From: Verrucomicrobiales bacterium
Lineage (GTDB): Bacteria; Verrucomicrobiota; Verrucomicrobiia; Verrucomicrobiales; DEV007
NCBI GenBank assembly: GCA_029213025.1
Contig: JARGOZ010000054.1
Span: forward strand, 1-38,742
Direction: 5' to 3'
Length of the DNA stretch: 38,742 nt
The first letter of the stretch is position 1, and every line of letters begins with the position of its first letter. The notes beneath the pieces are model-generated. The model worked only from the letters and a program-made list of their open reading frames with translations. It was not told the DNA's origin and did not search any database. The translations under genes and the position numbers were made by a program. Below, piece by piece: positions 1 through 8,332 of the stretch.

Positions 1-1
1 A

Positions 2-772
2 AGGTTTATAACATTTGGACTTGCACCAAATAAGAAGCGCCTCGCTTTGCACGGCTCACAACCTACCAGCGCTCCCAGTGAAGTGAGGGCGACCCGAAAG
101 GCGGGCTTCGCAGATGTATTCGAACTGACCAGGCTTCCGCTGGGTATCCAGAAAACCCTCGAACTGGTGCTGTTGCTCCCGCTGGGCGCTTTAGTCACCG
201 CTTTGTTCCGCAATATCATCGGGGTGATGACTTTTGGAACTTTTGGTCCCACCCTGTTAGCCCTTGCTTTCATCTTTGCCGACTGGAAGACCGGAATCGC
301 AATGGCGGTTGTCATCCTCTCAGTCGGCCTTCTTGTTCGTCACCTCATCGATCCGCTGCGCCTTTTGCTGGTCCCCCGGCTTGGCGTAATCCTGACCATG
401 GTCGTGGTCTCCACTATTATGGCAGTTTCCGTGACCGACTACCTGGGTTGGACTACAGAAGGGCAATCGGTTCTCCTGCCTATGGTTATTCTGACCGGTT
501 TGATCGAGAGAATTTTCACCACGGTCGAGGAGGAAGGCACCGGCCCAACCGCAAAACGCGTCGGGGGAACTCTGATCGTCGGCTTTTGTTGCTACTTGCT
601 TTTGAGTTCCAAAACGACCGGTCACCTGATTCTGGTTTATCCCGAGCTGCATTTTTTCACGGTAGCTGCGATGGTATGGACGGGCAGGTATGCGGGATAC
701 CGGCTCTCCGAATTGCTGCGATTCGCAGACCTCGGGGAGAAAATGGCAACACCGGGAGAACGCAGGCAATGA
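2..772 (+). CDS. 7-TM domain protein with inactive transglutaminase (3' part only)
   Basis: The reading frame is open from the window edge, so the true start lies outside; the TTG at 47 is only the first start-like codon in view. The visible part is a membrane domain with about six or seven hydrophobic helices and a conserved-looking GVMTFGTFGPTLLALAF stretch. It resembles the C-terminal 7-TM region of the family described as 'inactive transglutaminase fused to seven transmembrane helices'. Its stop overlaps the start of the next gene (ATGA), which encodes an alpha-L-glutamate-ligase-like ATP-grasp protein; that pairing is typical of this family and supports the call. Genes of this neighbourhood are predicted to take part in peptide tagging or ligation at the inner membrane. 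The transglutaminase-like part cannot be seen here, so its presence is inferred. Confidence 0.72.
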   Translation, partial: RFITFGLAPNKKRLALHGSQPTSAPSEVRATRKAGFADVFELTRLPLGIQKTLELVLLLPLGALVTALFRNIIGVMTFGTFGPTLLALAFIFADWKTGIAMAVVILSVGLLVRHLIDPLRLLLVPRLGVILTMVVVSTIMAVSVTDYLGWTTEGQSVLLPMVILTGLIERIFTTVEEEGTGPTAKRVGGTLIVGFCCYLLLSSKTTGHLILVYPELHFFTVAAMVWTGRYAGYRLSELLRFADLGEKMATPGERRQ

Positions 773-1728
773 GCAGGCTTGGCAAATGGATGTCTCCACG
801 CGAACTCCGCAACCTCGGAATCGTTGGCATCAACCGGCGCAACGCGGACTACGTTTTGATGCATAACCCCAGGGCGCTCTATCCACGTGTCGATGACAAG
901 GTTCAAACAAAGAACATCTGTCGGGAATGTAATATCCCGGTCCCCGGAACCTACGCCATCATCGAACGATTCGGGGATATCAAGCGCTTTCCGGAACAGG
1001 TTGGAGACGCCAAAGACTTCGTCATCAAACCCGCTTCCGGTTCCGGCGGTCGGGGCATTGTCGTGATAGTGGATCATGACGGAAAAAACTTTACCGGCCC
1101 GGGCGGAAAAATTATCCCGCTCGCGGATCTGCAATACCATCTTTCCACGGTACTCTCCGGTTTGTTTTCCCTCGGCGGCCAACCCGATTGCGCCATCATT
1201 GAGCAACGCATCATTCGGCATCCGGATCTCGATAAAATCGCGGTGGGAGGCACTCCGGATATTCGAATCATCCTTTTCCGCGGAGTTCCTGTAATGGCCA
1301 TGATGCGGCTGCCTACTTCGGGATCAGGAGGACGGGCGAATCTCCATCAAGGTGCAATCGCCGCGGCAATCGATCTGGTTACCGGCCGGACTTCCGGAGG
1401 CGTTTCGAAAAACCGCGTCATCACCGTCCACCCGGACACAGGACACTCTATCGAAGGATTTGAAATCCCCGACTGGAACTCAGTTCTGAACGGGGCGATG
1501 CGCCTCGGAGACGGGATAGGGATGGGTTACCTCGGCGTGGACTTTGCCATAGATGCTACGCAGGGCCCTTTGGTTTTAGAAGCAAACGCCAGACCGGGAT
1601 TGACCATTCAAGTGGCCAACCGCACAGGATTGCTGCGACGCTTGCAGTTTGTTGAAACGCTTTCCAAAGAGGATCTAAAACCGGAACGCCGGCTCGAACT
1701 GATTCCCCGCATTTCTTCCATCTATTAA
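769..1728 (+). CDS. alpha-L-glutamate ligase-like ATP-grasp protein (RimK-related)
   Basis: 319 aa, starting at ATG 769, which overlaps the stop of the upstream membrane gene by four bases. ATP-grasp features are visible: a nucleotide-binding strand and glycine-rich loop FVIKPASGSGGRGI (around residues 84-97) and the C-terminal metal/ATP motif LVLEANARPGL. The family is predicted to form peptide or amide bonds with glutamate-like substrates in the cytoplasm. Members are usually encoded beside the 7-TM/transglutaminase protein, as here, and often beside a retropepsin-like or zinc protease, which is not visible here. A longer in-frame version starting at 448 exists but would lie inside the upstream gene, so I reject it. 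The exact substrate cannot be read from sequence. Confidence 0.8.
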   Translation: MSRLGKWMSPRELRNLGIVGINRRNADYVLMHNPRALYPRVDDKVQTKNICRECNIPVPGTYAIIERFGDIKRFPEQVGDAKDFVIKPASGSGGRGIVVIVDHDGKNFTGPGGKIIPLADLQYHLSTVLSGLFSLGGQPDCAIIEQRIIRHPDLDKIAVGGTPDIRIILFRGVPVMAMMRLPTSGSGGRANLHQGAIAAAIDLVTGRTSGGVSKNRVITVHPDTGHSIEGFEIPDWNSVLNGAMRLGDGIGMGYLGVDFAIDATQGPLVLEANARPGLTIQVANRTGLLRRLQFVETLSKEDLKPERRLELIPRISSIY

Positions 1729-1746
1729 CCCGGAAACGAATTTTTC

Positions 1747-3711
1747 TCAGGCTGATATCGCCACGGATCGGGTGTCATTATCAGCACCCAAATATTCCTC
1801 GATTTCAGTAGTAAAATTGGAATGCTTTGAGGCTGTAATCGCCAGGAACGAAGTGGATCGGGTCATACCTACATAGAGCAGTCTGCGATCCTGCCGAAAT
1901 CGATCATGATCCTGGCGGGCGGAATAATGAGGCAGCATGTCGGCCCAGACAATGATTACCGCCCGATACTGGAGCCCTTTGGAGGAATGAATCGTTTGCA
2001 GTTTAACCGCCGGATCGATGATACGATCCCGATAGTATCGGTGGTCGGGATCATTCACCCACAGAGTGGGAATCCCGAAATTCGATATCCCTTCCGCGAA
2101 ACGCGCCAGCAGTTTCTTTTGCTCCGCGGTATCCGCGCGCGGGTAGAGAATTCCGATCTCGTGAGGAAGCAACGGCGCTATGGAATGCCCCTGCCACTTT
2201 CCCTGAAGGAGTTCCCGAACTATTCGGGATGACATCTGTAACTCGGCTTCGCGATCCCTGCATTGTCGGAATACCGGAGAAGTTCCGATGGCACGGATGC
2301 AATCCCCGGGCTGGACCCGAAGGGAAAATATAGAATCGTCAATACCCGGAGGATCGTCTGATTCGGATTCGGCGCCGCTGTCACCGACGAGAAACTTCCC
2401 GGCCAGCGAGAGAATTTCCCGCGGATTGCGATAGTTTTTGTGTAGCTCAAAACGAGTCGAAACCGTGCGCCCCTGCGCGCGAACGCCGAGGTGTTTCCAG
2501 CGAATACCACTTCGTTCGTAGAGCCCCTGAGCCCCGTCTCCTGCGATGACAAAGTCCCCGTTCTCCGGATCCTTTACCGCCGCGAGCAGACAGCTGAACC
2601 AGCCGGGCTCAAAGTCCTGCGCCTCATCAATAAATACCGCATCATATTCACCGCCGCCCTCTCCTTGCTGAAGCTCAGATAACAGAAACTCACCCAGTTC
2701 CCGGTCGTTCAGGCTTCTTTGGTACGAGCTGATCCGGCGATAGGCCCATTGGTGAAAATGAGTCACTTCGATTTCTTCACAGCTGTGGAGATGGGCCCGT
2801 ATCCACGCGGCTAACGTGCGATTGTAGCAGACCAAAAGCAGCTTTGATCCCGGCAACCGTTCCGCCAGAGCGCGGGCCCGGGCAATGAGAATGAGCGTCT
2901 TTCCCGACCCCGCCACGCCTTGTAAAATGCGATGCCCGTCACCGAGGCAAATCGCGAAATCCTGCTGCCGATGATCGAGCAGTTGCAGCAATTCATTATC
3001 TTCCCGGACTCGTTCTGATGCCGGTATGTTCACCAGACTGTCGTCGGTGACCAGCGGATCAAGCAGGAATTCGGGATGTATCAATCCGCAGACCGCTTTC
3101 ACCATGGTTTCGTCCATTGTCTCGATCGGCCAGAAAGGATCGAAATAGGCGGTAAACACATCCAGCAATTGCTCCGGTTCGAGAGTCTCCCAATGTGACA
3201 GATCATCCTGGGAGGCGTTTTCTTTCTCGGGAAACACATCCCGCAGCGTGGAACTTCCGGGACGCGATTCGTCGAGCTTTTTGTCGCTGATATTGGAAAG
3301 CACAGCGAACCGGGCGATGGGAAATATCGGCTTGCCCCGGTAGCCACCCTCCCTGTGGGTGAGATGGGCAGCGAAACGCGGGCTTTTGATTTCATCCAGC
3401 AGGCGGTTCACATAGTCCTTCGCCTGGCGTACCGGGTGCTTTTCCCGGGACTCGTAACCATCGCGCGAAACAACCACGTATTGATCGTCGGCTTTTGTAA
3501 TGTTCCGGGCATACCAGCCTTTGACTTCGATCACCAGCATGCCCAGTTTCGGACACACCACTACAAAATCAGGAAAACGACCGGCCACAGACGGCTCGTA
3601 ATAGGCGATGCAGTTATCCGGCAGTCGGCCCAGCAAGCTGTGCATTCTCTGCTCCCCTTTGCTCGCCTTGGAAGGAATTTGCGACGGAATAACTTTTGCC
3701 ATAGTTACCAT
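1747..3711 (-). CDS. NERD nuclease-domain / UvrD-like SF1 helicase fusion
   Basis: 654 aa. The N-terminal ~130 residues form a NERD (nuclease-related) domain with an apparently intact PD-(D/E)xK core: D48 in RFPDFVVV and E62-V-K64 in VIEVKGW. From about residue 260 an SF1A (UvrD/Rep-like) helicase follows: Walker A GVAGSGKT (265-272), motif II DEAQD (362-366), motif III FVIAGDGAQGLYER, the KNYRNP motif, the TIHSSKGLQ motif, and LLYVGMTRS near the end. All ATPase motifs look intact. The predicted activity is ATP-driven translocation or unwinding with an attached nuclease. DNA repair and defence are both possible, and the context does not decide. The gene stands alone: it converges on the ATP-grasp gene (18-bp gap) and lies just beyond the terminator of the ribosomal operon. 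ATG 3702 (MAKVIP) is an alternative start. Confidence 0.85.
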   Translation of the reverse strand: MVTMAKVIPSQIPSKASKGEQRMHSLLGRLPDNCIAYYEPSVAGRFPDFVVVCPKLGMLVIEVKGWYARNITKADDQYVVVSRDGYESREKHPVRQAKDYVNRLLDEIKSPRFAAHLTHREGGYRGKPIFPIARFAVLSNISDKKLDESRPGSSTLRDVFPEKENASQDDLSHWETLEPEQLLDVFTAYFDPFWPIETMDETMVKAVCGLIHPEFLLDPLVTDDSLVNIPASERVREDNELLQLLDHRQQDFAICLGDGHRILQGVAGSGKTLILIARARALAERLPGSKLLLVCYNRTLAAWIRAHLHSCEEIEVTHFHQWAYRRISSYQRSLNDRELGEFLLSELQQGEGGGEYDAVFIDEAQDFEPGWFSCLLAAVKDPENGDFVIAGDGAQGLYERSGIRWKHLGVRAQGRTVSTRFELHKNYRNPREILSLAGKFLVGDSGAESESDDPPGIDDSIFSLRVQPGDCIRAIGTSPVFRQCRDREAELQMSSRIVRELLQGKWQGHSIAPLLPHEIGILYPRADTAEQKKLLARFAEGISNFGIPTLWVNDPDHRYYRDRIIDPAVKLQTIHSSKGLQYRAVIIVWADMLPHYSARQDHDRFRQDRRLLYVGMTRSTSFLAITASKHSNFTTEIEEYLGADNDTRSVAISA

Positions 3712-3821
3712 AACGTAATCGACTGACTAAGTTCTGCAGTAAAAAACTAACGCAAAGGGCATTAGAAAACAAAAAACAGACAAAATAGAGCCGTGACCCG
3801 AAAAACGGCAATGTCTAAACA

Positions 3822-3859
3822 CCCAAAGGGCGCAGCTTCCAGTAGCGATGTCCTTTGGG
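3822..3859. repeat. inverted repeat CCCAAAGG / CCTTTGGG
   Basis: Perfect 8-bp arms with a 22-nt loop lie between the ribosomal-operon terminator and the start of the NERD-helicase gene. It could be an operator or a leader hairpin of the helicase mRNA. Nothing else in the 200-bp gap is recognisable. Confidence 0.3.
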
Positions 3860-3907
3860 CGTCCAGTTGAATTGCTGTTTCCGTTCTCTGGTGGATCGCC
3901 ATATTGC

Positions 3908-3938
3908 AAAAAAAAGCAGGCTCTCGTGAGCCTGCTTT
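3908..3938 (-). terminator. rho-independent terminator of the S10 operon
   Basis: An 11-bp perfect stem (AAAGCAGGCTC / GAGCCTGCTTT, 3913-3938) with a 4-nt loop is followed on the minus strand by a run of eight T (A-run at 3908-3915 on the plus strand). It lies 34 bp beyond the rplP stop codon. This is a textbook intrinsic terminator and shows that the ribosomal operon ends after rplP. Confidence 0.9.
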
Positions 3939-3971
3939 CTTATATAAAAACGATAGGATCCGTTGCGGAAA

Positions 3972-4385
3972 TTAATCCTCGCGGGCGACAAACCGGCATC
4001 TTACGCCGAGTTTGTTGGCGGCGAGGCGGAGCGCCTCTTTTGCCTGAGATTCCGGCACACCGGAGATCTCGAATAACATCGTTCCGGGACGAACCACTGC
4101 CACCCACGCTTCGACGTTACCTTTACCTTTACCCATCCGTGTTTCAGGTGGACGCTTGGTAACCGGCTTGTGAGGGAATACCCGAATCCAGACTTTCCCT
4201 TTCCTTTTCAGGTATCGGTTAATGGAAATACGACAGGCCTCAATCTGGCGGTTGGTAATCCAGCCGCGTCCGAGACACTGCAGTCCGTACTCTCCGAAAC
4301 TCACCTTGGTTCCGCGCTGGGCGTTCCCGGCACGACTTCCGCGGTGGGTTTTGCGGAACTTCACTCTTTTTGGCATCAATGGCAT
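3972..4385 (-). CDS. rplP: 50S ribosomal protein L16
   Basis: 137 aa, normal length for L16. The N-terminus [13 protein letters not shown] and the segment [18 protein letters not shown] are diagnostic. L16 binds 23S rRNA near the peptidyl-transferase and A-site tRNA region. Two Met codons (residues 1 and 4) could start translation; the usual L16 start is close to the second. It is the last gene of this operon, 58 bp after rpsC. rpmC (L29) and rpsQ (S17), which normally follow, are absent, and an intrinsic terminator comes instead. Confidence 0.97.
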   Translation of the reverse strand: MPLMPKRVKFRKTHRGSRAGNAQRGTKVSFGEYGLQCLGRGWITNRQIEACRISINRYLKRKGKVWIRVFPHKPVTKRPPETRMGKGKGNVEAWVAVVRPGTMLFEISGVPESQAKEALRLAANKLGVRCRFVARED

Positions 4386-4443
4386 AGCAGATGTCCTTCC
4401 TTATGTTAAAAATTTACAATTATTGGTTTTACTGATTTGGGAA

Positions 4444-5256
4444 TCAGGAAGCGGCTCCTCCTGCGGCAGGTGCTGCAGCTCTTTCGCCACCACCACCGCC
4501 GCCGCCACCACGACGATCACGGCCTCCGCCGCCACGACGATCACCACCGCCGCCACCGCGACGATCACGACCTCCGCCCGGTCCACCACGACGACGCTGT
4601 CCGCCGCCCTGCGGTCCGCCTTTGCCTTCGGCGTCTTCTTTCTTATTGAGCCATACTTTGACTCCGATAATTCCCCAGGTAGTTTCCGCTTCTGCAAAAC
4701 CATACTGGATCGGAACCCGGAGAGTTTGCAGTGGCACTTTGCCCTGACGATAATTTTCTGCACGGGCGATATCACCACCCTGGAGACGACCGGCACAACG
4801 AATCCGGATACCTTCGGCACCAAAATCCATAGCGGTCTGAATTGTCCGTTTCATAGCGCGACGGAAATTAACTCTCCGCTCGAGCTGAGTTGCCACCTGA
4901 GCAGCGATCCACTGAGCATCCAACTCCGGCTGGCGAATTTCGTGGATATCAATCTTTACCTGAGATCCCTTGCACATCTGGCTGATGGCATTGGTCATGA
5001 TTTCGATTTCCGCACCGCGCTTACCGATAATCAAACCGGGACGGGAGGTGTGCAGAGTTACCCTTACACTGTTCCACGCACGCTCGATTACCACTCTGGA
5101 AACGGCCCCTTTCTGGAGACGGTTGTGAAGGTACCGGCGGATCTCAAGATCCTCGTGAAGCTGATCGGCATAATCTTTCGGCGCAGCATACCACTTCGAT
5201 TGCCAGTCTTTATTGACTGCAAGGCGGAAACCTACCGGATGAACTTTCTGTCCCAT
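4444..5256 (-). CDS. rpsC: 30S ribosomal protein S3 with Gly/Arg-rich C-terminal tail
   Basis: 270 aa. The N-terminus MGQKVHPVGFRLAV, the KH-domain GxxG loop (IIGKRG, residues 76-81) and the C-terminal S3 domain (about 110-205) are all present. S3 sits at the mRNA entry channel of the 30S subunit. Residues 211-270 form an extra low-complexity tail of RRGG/GGGG/DRRGG units ending in AAAPAAGGAAS, resembling the RGG boxes of RNA-binding proteins. The tail's purine/pyrimidine-biased DNA also produces a long artefactual plus-strand frame, which I discount. Confidence 0.97.
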   Translation of the reverse strand: MGQKVHPVGFRLAVNKDWQSKWYAAPKDYADQLHEDLEIRRYLHNRLQKGAVSRVVIERAWNSVRVTLHTSRPGLIIGKRGAEIEIMTNAISQMCKGSQVKIDIHEIRQPELDAQWIAAQVATQLERRVNFRRAMKRTIQTAMDFGAEGIRIRCAGRLQGGDIARAENYRQGKVPLQTLRVPIQYGFAEAETTWGIIGVKVWLNKKEDAEGKGGPQGGGQRRRGGPGGGRDRRGGGGGDRRGGGGRDRRGGGGGGGGERAAAPAAGGAAS

Positions 5257-5280
5257 ATCTATATATAAATCGTTTTTACT

Positions 5281-5973
5281 TTATCCTTTTGCCAGCTTCT
5301 TTGCTTCAGCTATCCAGTCATCTTTTTCGATCCGTCCGTCGAGGGAAAGGAGGCTGTCAAAAGTAGCTGCATTCTCGTCGCTCCAGTTCGCGATCTGATC
5401 GAAACAATAGATCCCTTCGGAGTTGAGCTTCCCGGCGAGTTTTGCCCCGACGCCGCTCAATTCTGTCAAATCATCGGCGTTATCAGGACGGTCGTCATAC
5501 ACCTTGCCTTTGTCACCGTCAACTGCGGATGATTTGGCGGCTTTTGCGCCGGTGTCCTTTTTCTTCTTCCCTTTGTCGGATGTCGAGGCTTTTCTCTTGT
5601 CCGGTGAAACGTCGAAACGGCTCGCTTTACCTTTCTCTTCGTATTCGTCGGTCAATACCACCCGGATGTGGGAGGTGCGCTTCCGAATCGCCGAAGCGGA
5701 TCCGCGTGCTCTCGGCTTGAAACGCTTAAACGTCGGGCCTTCGCCGACGGTAGCTTCTTTCACGACGAGAGTGTCGATTTCCAACTCGAAATTGTTCTCC
5801 GCATCCGCGAGAGCGGCTTTCATGGTTTTCTCAAACAAATCAGCTCCTTTGCGGGGAGTGAATGCCAAAATGTCGAGAGCGGCTGAAACCGGCAATCCCT
5901 GAATTTCGCGGCCTACATCGCGCGCTTTACGCGCGGAGATTCTCGCAAACTTGTATGTCGATACGACGTCCAT
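5281..5973 (-). CDS. rplV: 50S ribosomal protein L22 fused to a helix-hairpin-helix domain
   Basis: 230 aa, about twice the usual L22 length (~110 aa). Residues 1-112 are L22: the RISARKARDV start, and KRFKPRARGSAS with RKRTSHIRVVL at the end of the core, which lines the peptide exit tunnel. Residues 113-165 are a Lys/Asp/Ser-rich linker. Residues 166-230 form a helix-hairpin-helix-like domain: ELSGVGAKLAGKLNSEGI, then FDQIANWS, then a GRIEKDDWIAEAKKLA end. This domain type is known from flap-endonuclease-like proteins and, from memory, as a C-terminal extension of L21 in alphaproteobacteria. The gene lies 24 bp upstream of rpsC and follows the inserted envelope gene. Confidence 0.95.
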   Translation of the reverse strand: MDVVSTYKFARISARKARDVGREIQGLPVSAALDILAFTPRKGADLFEKTMKAALADAENNFELEIDTLVVKEATVGEGPTFKRFKPRARGSASAIRKRTSHIRVVLTDEYEEKGKASRFDVSPDKRKASTSDKGKKKKDTGAKAAKSSAVDGDKGKVYDDRPDNADDLTELSGVGAKLAGKLNSEGIYCFDQIANWSDENAATFDSLLSLDGRIEKDDWIAEAKKLAKG

Positions 5974-5992
5974 TTTTCTAGTTATTCTATAT

Positions 5993-6784
5993 TTATAAAT
6001 CGGTTTCCGTAGCGAGAGGGCGAACCCGGTCTCCCACTTTAACTCCCGCTACACTGCCCACTTTGTCCTGCAAAAGGGCGCCTGAAATTGAATCCCGCAC
6101 ATCTACGATCAGTGCGGTGTATGTCGGTTCTTCGTTCCGTTCGATGTAGATTGGCGTGCCGACAATCGCACCACTCTTCCGACCGGCGTCGATGACGACG
6201 AGTCCGATGGAGGAGTCAAAACTCACCACCTGTGATCTTTCCAGCCGCTTGGCGTAATGCGCATCTTCATCGACGAGCGAATCGAGACTTTTCCCGGCTT
6301 TCGCAATCGCCTCCTCCGCTTCGCCGCGAATGTTTTCCTTCGCTTCGGGAGTGGCGGCGAGATACTTCAGAAACGCTTCACTCAACTCGTGAAGAGCTTT
6401 GCGCTGCCGCTCGCTTTCCTGAGTCATGATGTCCAGATCACGCACGGCTTTGAGCAGGCGCTGTTCGAGACTGTCCCGGGAAGATTTGAAAAGATCGACG
6501 CCGAAAGCTTCCATCTTTTCCTGGATTTCCTGAGCGGCAAAAGTTTGCTGCTCACTGACCCGGACGGCTTCGGCCAAACTCTTCATGAGTTCCTTCCGCT
6601 GCGTCTCGGCCTCGGCCAGTCTCTGCCGGGTAACCTGCAGAGCAACCCGCATTTCGGCCACCTCCGGATTCTCCTGTGCTGACAATGAGAAAGCCGAAAC
6701 AACCAAAGCGACACAAATCAGACCAACAGGACGGAAGCGCCCCGCTGCTCTCAAATGTTGCTTTCTATTCCGGTTTTTTCTCAT
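5993..6784 (-). CDS. exported coiled-coil protein with MreC-like C-terminal barrel, inserted in the S10 operon
   Basis: 263 aa from ATG 6784; an earlier in-frame ATG at 6820 would start inside the repeated GTACCCTG element and is less likely. A basic N-region and hydrophobic core (residues 1-36, ending SLSAQ) look like a signal peptide. Residues 40-185 are heptad-like and rich in Glu, Arg, Leu and Ala, suggesting a long coiled coil. Residues 190-263 contain SIGLVVIDAGRKSGAIVGTP and GVKVGDRVRP, the pattern of a small beta-barrel like the second half of MreC. It is most likely a periplasmic or envelope protein. It sits between rpsS and rplV, normally adjacent genes, 19 bp upstream of rplV, so it is presumably co-transcribed with ribosomal genes. 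I do not recognise a named family; the MreC resemblance is by eye. Confidence 0.8.
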   Translation of the reverse strand: MRKNRNRKQHLRAAGRFRPVGLICVALVVSAFSLSAQENPEVAEMRVALQVTRQRLAEAETQRKELMKSLAEAVRVSEQQTFAAQEIQEKMEAFGVDLFKSSRDSLEQRLLKAVRDLDIMTQESERQRKALHELSEAFLKYLAATPEAKENIRGEAEEAIAKAGKSLDSLVDEDAHYAKRLERSQVVSFDSSIGLVVIDAGRKSGAIVGTPIYIERNEEPTYTALIVDVRDSISGALLQDKVGSVAGVKVGDRVRPLATETDL

Positions 6785-6786
6785 TA

Positions 6787-6821
6787 AACAGGGTACAGTC
6801 TCAGACTTAACAGGGTACAAT
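6787..6821 (-). repeat. paired GTACCCTG element, copy 1 (direct repeat, 22-bp period)
   Basis: Two copies of AACAGGGTACA (6787-6797 and 6809-6819) in direct orientation, 22 bp apart. On the minus strand the halves read ATTGTACCCTGT and then GACTGTACCCTGT. The element fills the gap between the rpsS stop and the start of the inserted envelope gene. The same pair of half-sites recurs at 18858 and 28233. Confidence 0.8.
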
Positions 6822-6829
6822 CACCCGGG

Positions 6830-7111
6830 TTAGCCGTTCTTAATTTTCGGGTTATGGCCCTGGTGCCCGCCAAATTTACGGGTGATGGAAAATTCTCCCA
6901 GTTTGTGGCCTACCATGTTCTCCGTAACAAATACGGAAATGAATTCCCGTCCATTGTGAACGAGGAAGGTGTGACCTACGAAATCAGGAGTGATCATAGA
7001 GCGGCGCGACCAGGTTTTGATCGGTCTCTTTTTCCCACTGTCATTCATATCGTCGATCTTGATCAGAAGCTTCTGCTCGACGAAGGGTCCTTTTTTAAGC
7101 GAACGTGCCAT
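6830..7111 (-). CDS. rpsS: 30S ribosomal protein S19
   Basis: 93 aa, standard length. [15 protein letters not shown] at the start and [25 protein letters not shown] in the middle are diagnostic. S19 lies in the head of the 30S subunit and contacts S13 and A-site tRNA. It is preceded by AAGGAAAG, a reasonable ribosome binding site, 25 bp downstream of rplB. The gene after it is not rplV as usual but an exported coiled-coil protein. Confidence 0.98.
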   Translation of the reverse strand: MARSLKKGPFVEQKLLIKIDDMNDSGKKRPIKTWSRRSMITPDFVGHTFLVHNGREFISVFVTENMVGHKLGEFSITRKFGGHQGHNPKIKNG

Positions 7112-7136
7112 ATACTTTCTTTCCTTAAATTAACTG

Positions 7137-7985
7137 TTAACGACGACGCTTCTTATTCTTGCGACGTTCGATGATAAACTTGTTGCTCGGCTTGTACTTC
7201 TTCCGGGTGCGCTGTCCTTTGGTATGTCCCCAGGGAGACGTAAGGTGCTGACGACCACCACCGGACTTTGACTTACCTTCACCACCACCATTCGGGTGAT
7301 CTACCGGGTTCATACACATACCGCGAACGGTGGGACGAATCCCGCGCCAGCGTGTCCGGCCGGCTTTACCGCTGACCTGATTGCTGTGCTCATGGTTGCC
7401 CACGATTCCGACAGTAGCGACGCACTTGCAGTTGATCTTACGGATCTCACCGGAAGGAAGCTTTACCAAAGCGTATTCTCCTTCACGGTTACTGAGCATG
7501 CAGCTCTGGCCGGCGCTTCTCGCAATCTGGCCACCGCGACCGGGGATCAATTCCACATTGTGAATGGCCGTACCAGTCGGGATTTTCGCCAACGGAAGGC
7601 AGCAACCGGGTTTAATCGGTGCTTTCGGTCCGGATGAAACTTTGTCACCGTCGTTGAGACCACGTGGAGCGAGGATGTAGGACTTCTGTCCGTCTGCATA
7701 CTCGATCAAAGCGATCCGGGCGGAGCGGTTTGGATCATACTCGATACCAATGACCTTTGCTTCGTCGCCAACGCGATTCCGCTTGAAGTCGATGATTCTA
7801 TACTTCCGCTTGTGCCCACCACCACGGTGACGGCAGGTAATCCGTCCCTGGTTGTTCCGTCCACCCGACTTTTTCATCGGACGACAGAGGCTCTTCTCCG
7901 GCTTGCTCTTCGTGATTTCCGCGAAATCAGGAAGCTCCTTATACCGGTTCGACGGAGTCAGCGGTCTAAATGTTTTCAATGCCAT
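7137..7985 (-). CDS. rplB: 50S ribosomal protein L2
   Basis: 282 aa. Diagnostic segments include [14 protein letters not shown] at the N-terminus, [19 protein letters not shown], and [20 protein letters not shown] (the conserved His-containing loop near the peptidyl-transferase centre). L2 is a primary 23S rRNA binder needed for subunit joining. The basic tail RRKNKKRRR is slightly long. The gene is in normal S10-operon order between rplW and rpsS. Confidence 0.98.
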   Translation of the reverse strand: MALKTFRPLTPSNRYKELPDFAEITKSKPEKSLCRPMKKSGGRNNQGRITCRHRGGGHKRKYRIIDFKRNRVGDEAKVIGIEYDPNRSARIALIEYADGQKSYILAPRGLNDGDKVSSGPKAPIKPGCCLPLAKIPTGTAIHNVELIPGRGGQIARSAGQSCMLSNREGEYALVKLPSGEIRKINCKCVATVGIVGNHEHSNQVSGKAGRTRWRGIRPTVRGMCMNPVDHPNGGGEGKSKSGGGRQHLTSPWGHTKGQRTRKKYKPSNKFIIERRKNKKRRR

Positions 7986-8015
7986 TTTTCTACCTGGGTA
8001 AATTCTTGTTTCCGT

Positions 8016-8300
8016 TTAGACGAGGTCGATTTCCTCGCCGTCCTTGAGCCTTACGTAGGCTTTTTTCCATTTCTTGGTGCGGCCGAAATCAGCGCGACGC
8101 TCACGCTTCTTTTTGCCCTGATAATTCGCCGTGCGAACCGACTCCACTTTCTTGCCGAAAAGCTTTTCCACCGCGTTGCGGATTTCCACTTTGTTGGCAT
8201 TGGGGTTCACCTTGAATACATACTCGTTGTTTGTCTCGCGGAGAATCGTTGCTTTCTCGCTGAGTTGAATTGTATCGATGACCTGAAATATATCTTTCAT
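8016..8300 (-). CDS. rplW: 50S ribosomal protein L23
   Basis: 94 aa. It contains the L23 core: KATILRETNNEYVFKVN, then NKVEIRNAVEKLFGKKVESV and a basic loop GKKKRERRADFGRTKKWKKA. L23 sits at the polypeptide exit and is the docking site for trigger factor and SRP. It is in standard order between rplD (32-bp gap) and rplB (30-bp gap). Confidence 0.97.
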   Translation of the reverse strand: MKDIFQVIDTIQLSEKATILRETNNEYVFKVNPNANKVEIRNAVEKLFGKKVESVRTANYQGKKKRERRADFGRTKKWKKAYVRLKDGEEIDLV

Positions 8301-8332
8301 AATGTTTTTCTTTCTCTGTTTCAGGTTTGGGG

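Noticed and set aside
448..768. In-frame N-terminal extension of the ATP-grasp gene (426 aa from 448)
   Set aside because: It lies entirely inside the upstream membrane gene, and the ATGA overlap at 769 gives a normal start.
4222..5268. 348-aa plus-strand frame opposite rpsC and rplP
   Set aside because: It is the antisense shadow of ribosomal protein genes; its repeats of Thr/Ala/Ile mirror the Gly/Arg tail of S3.
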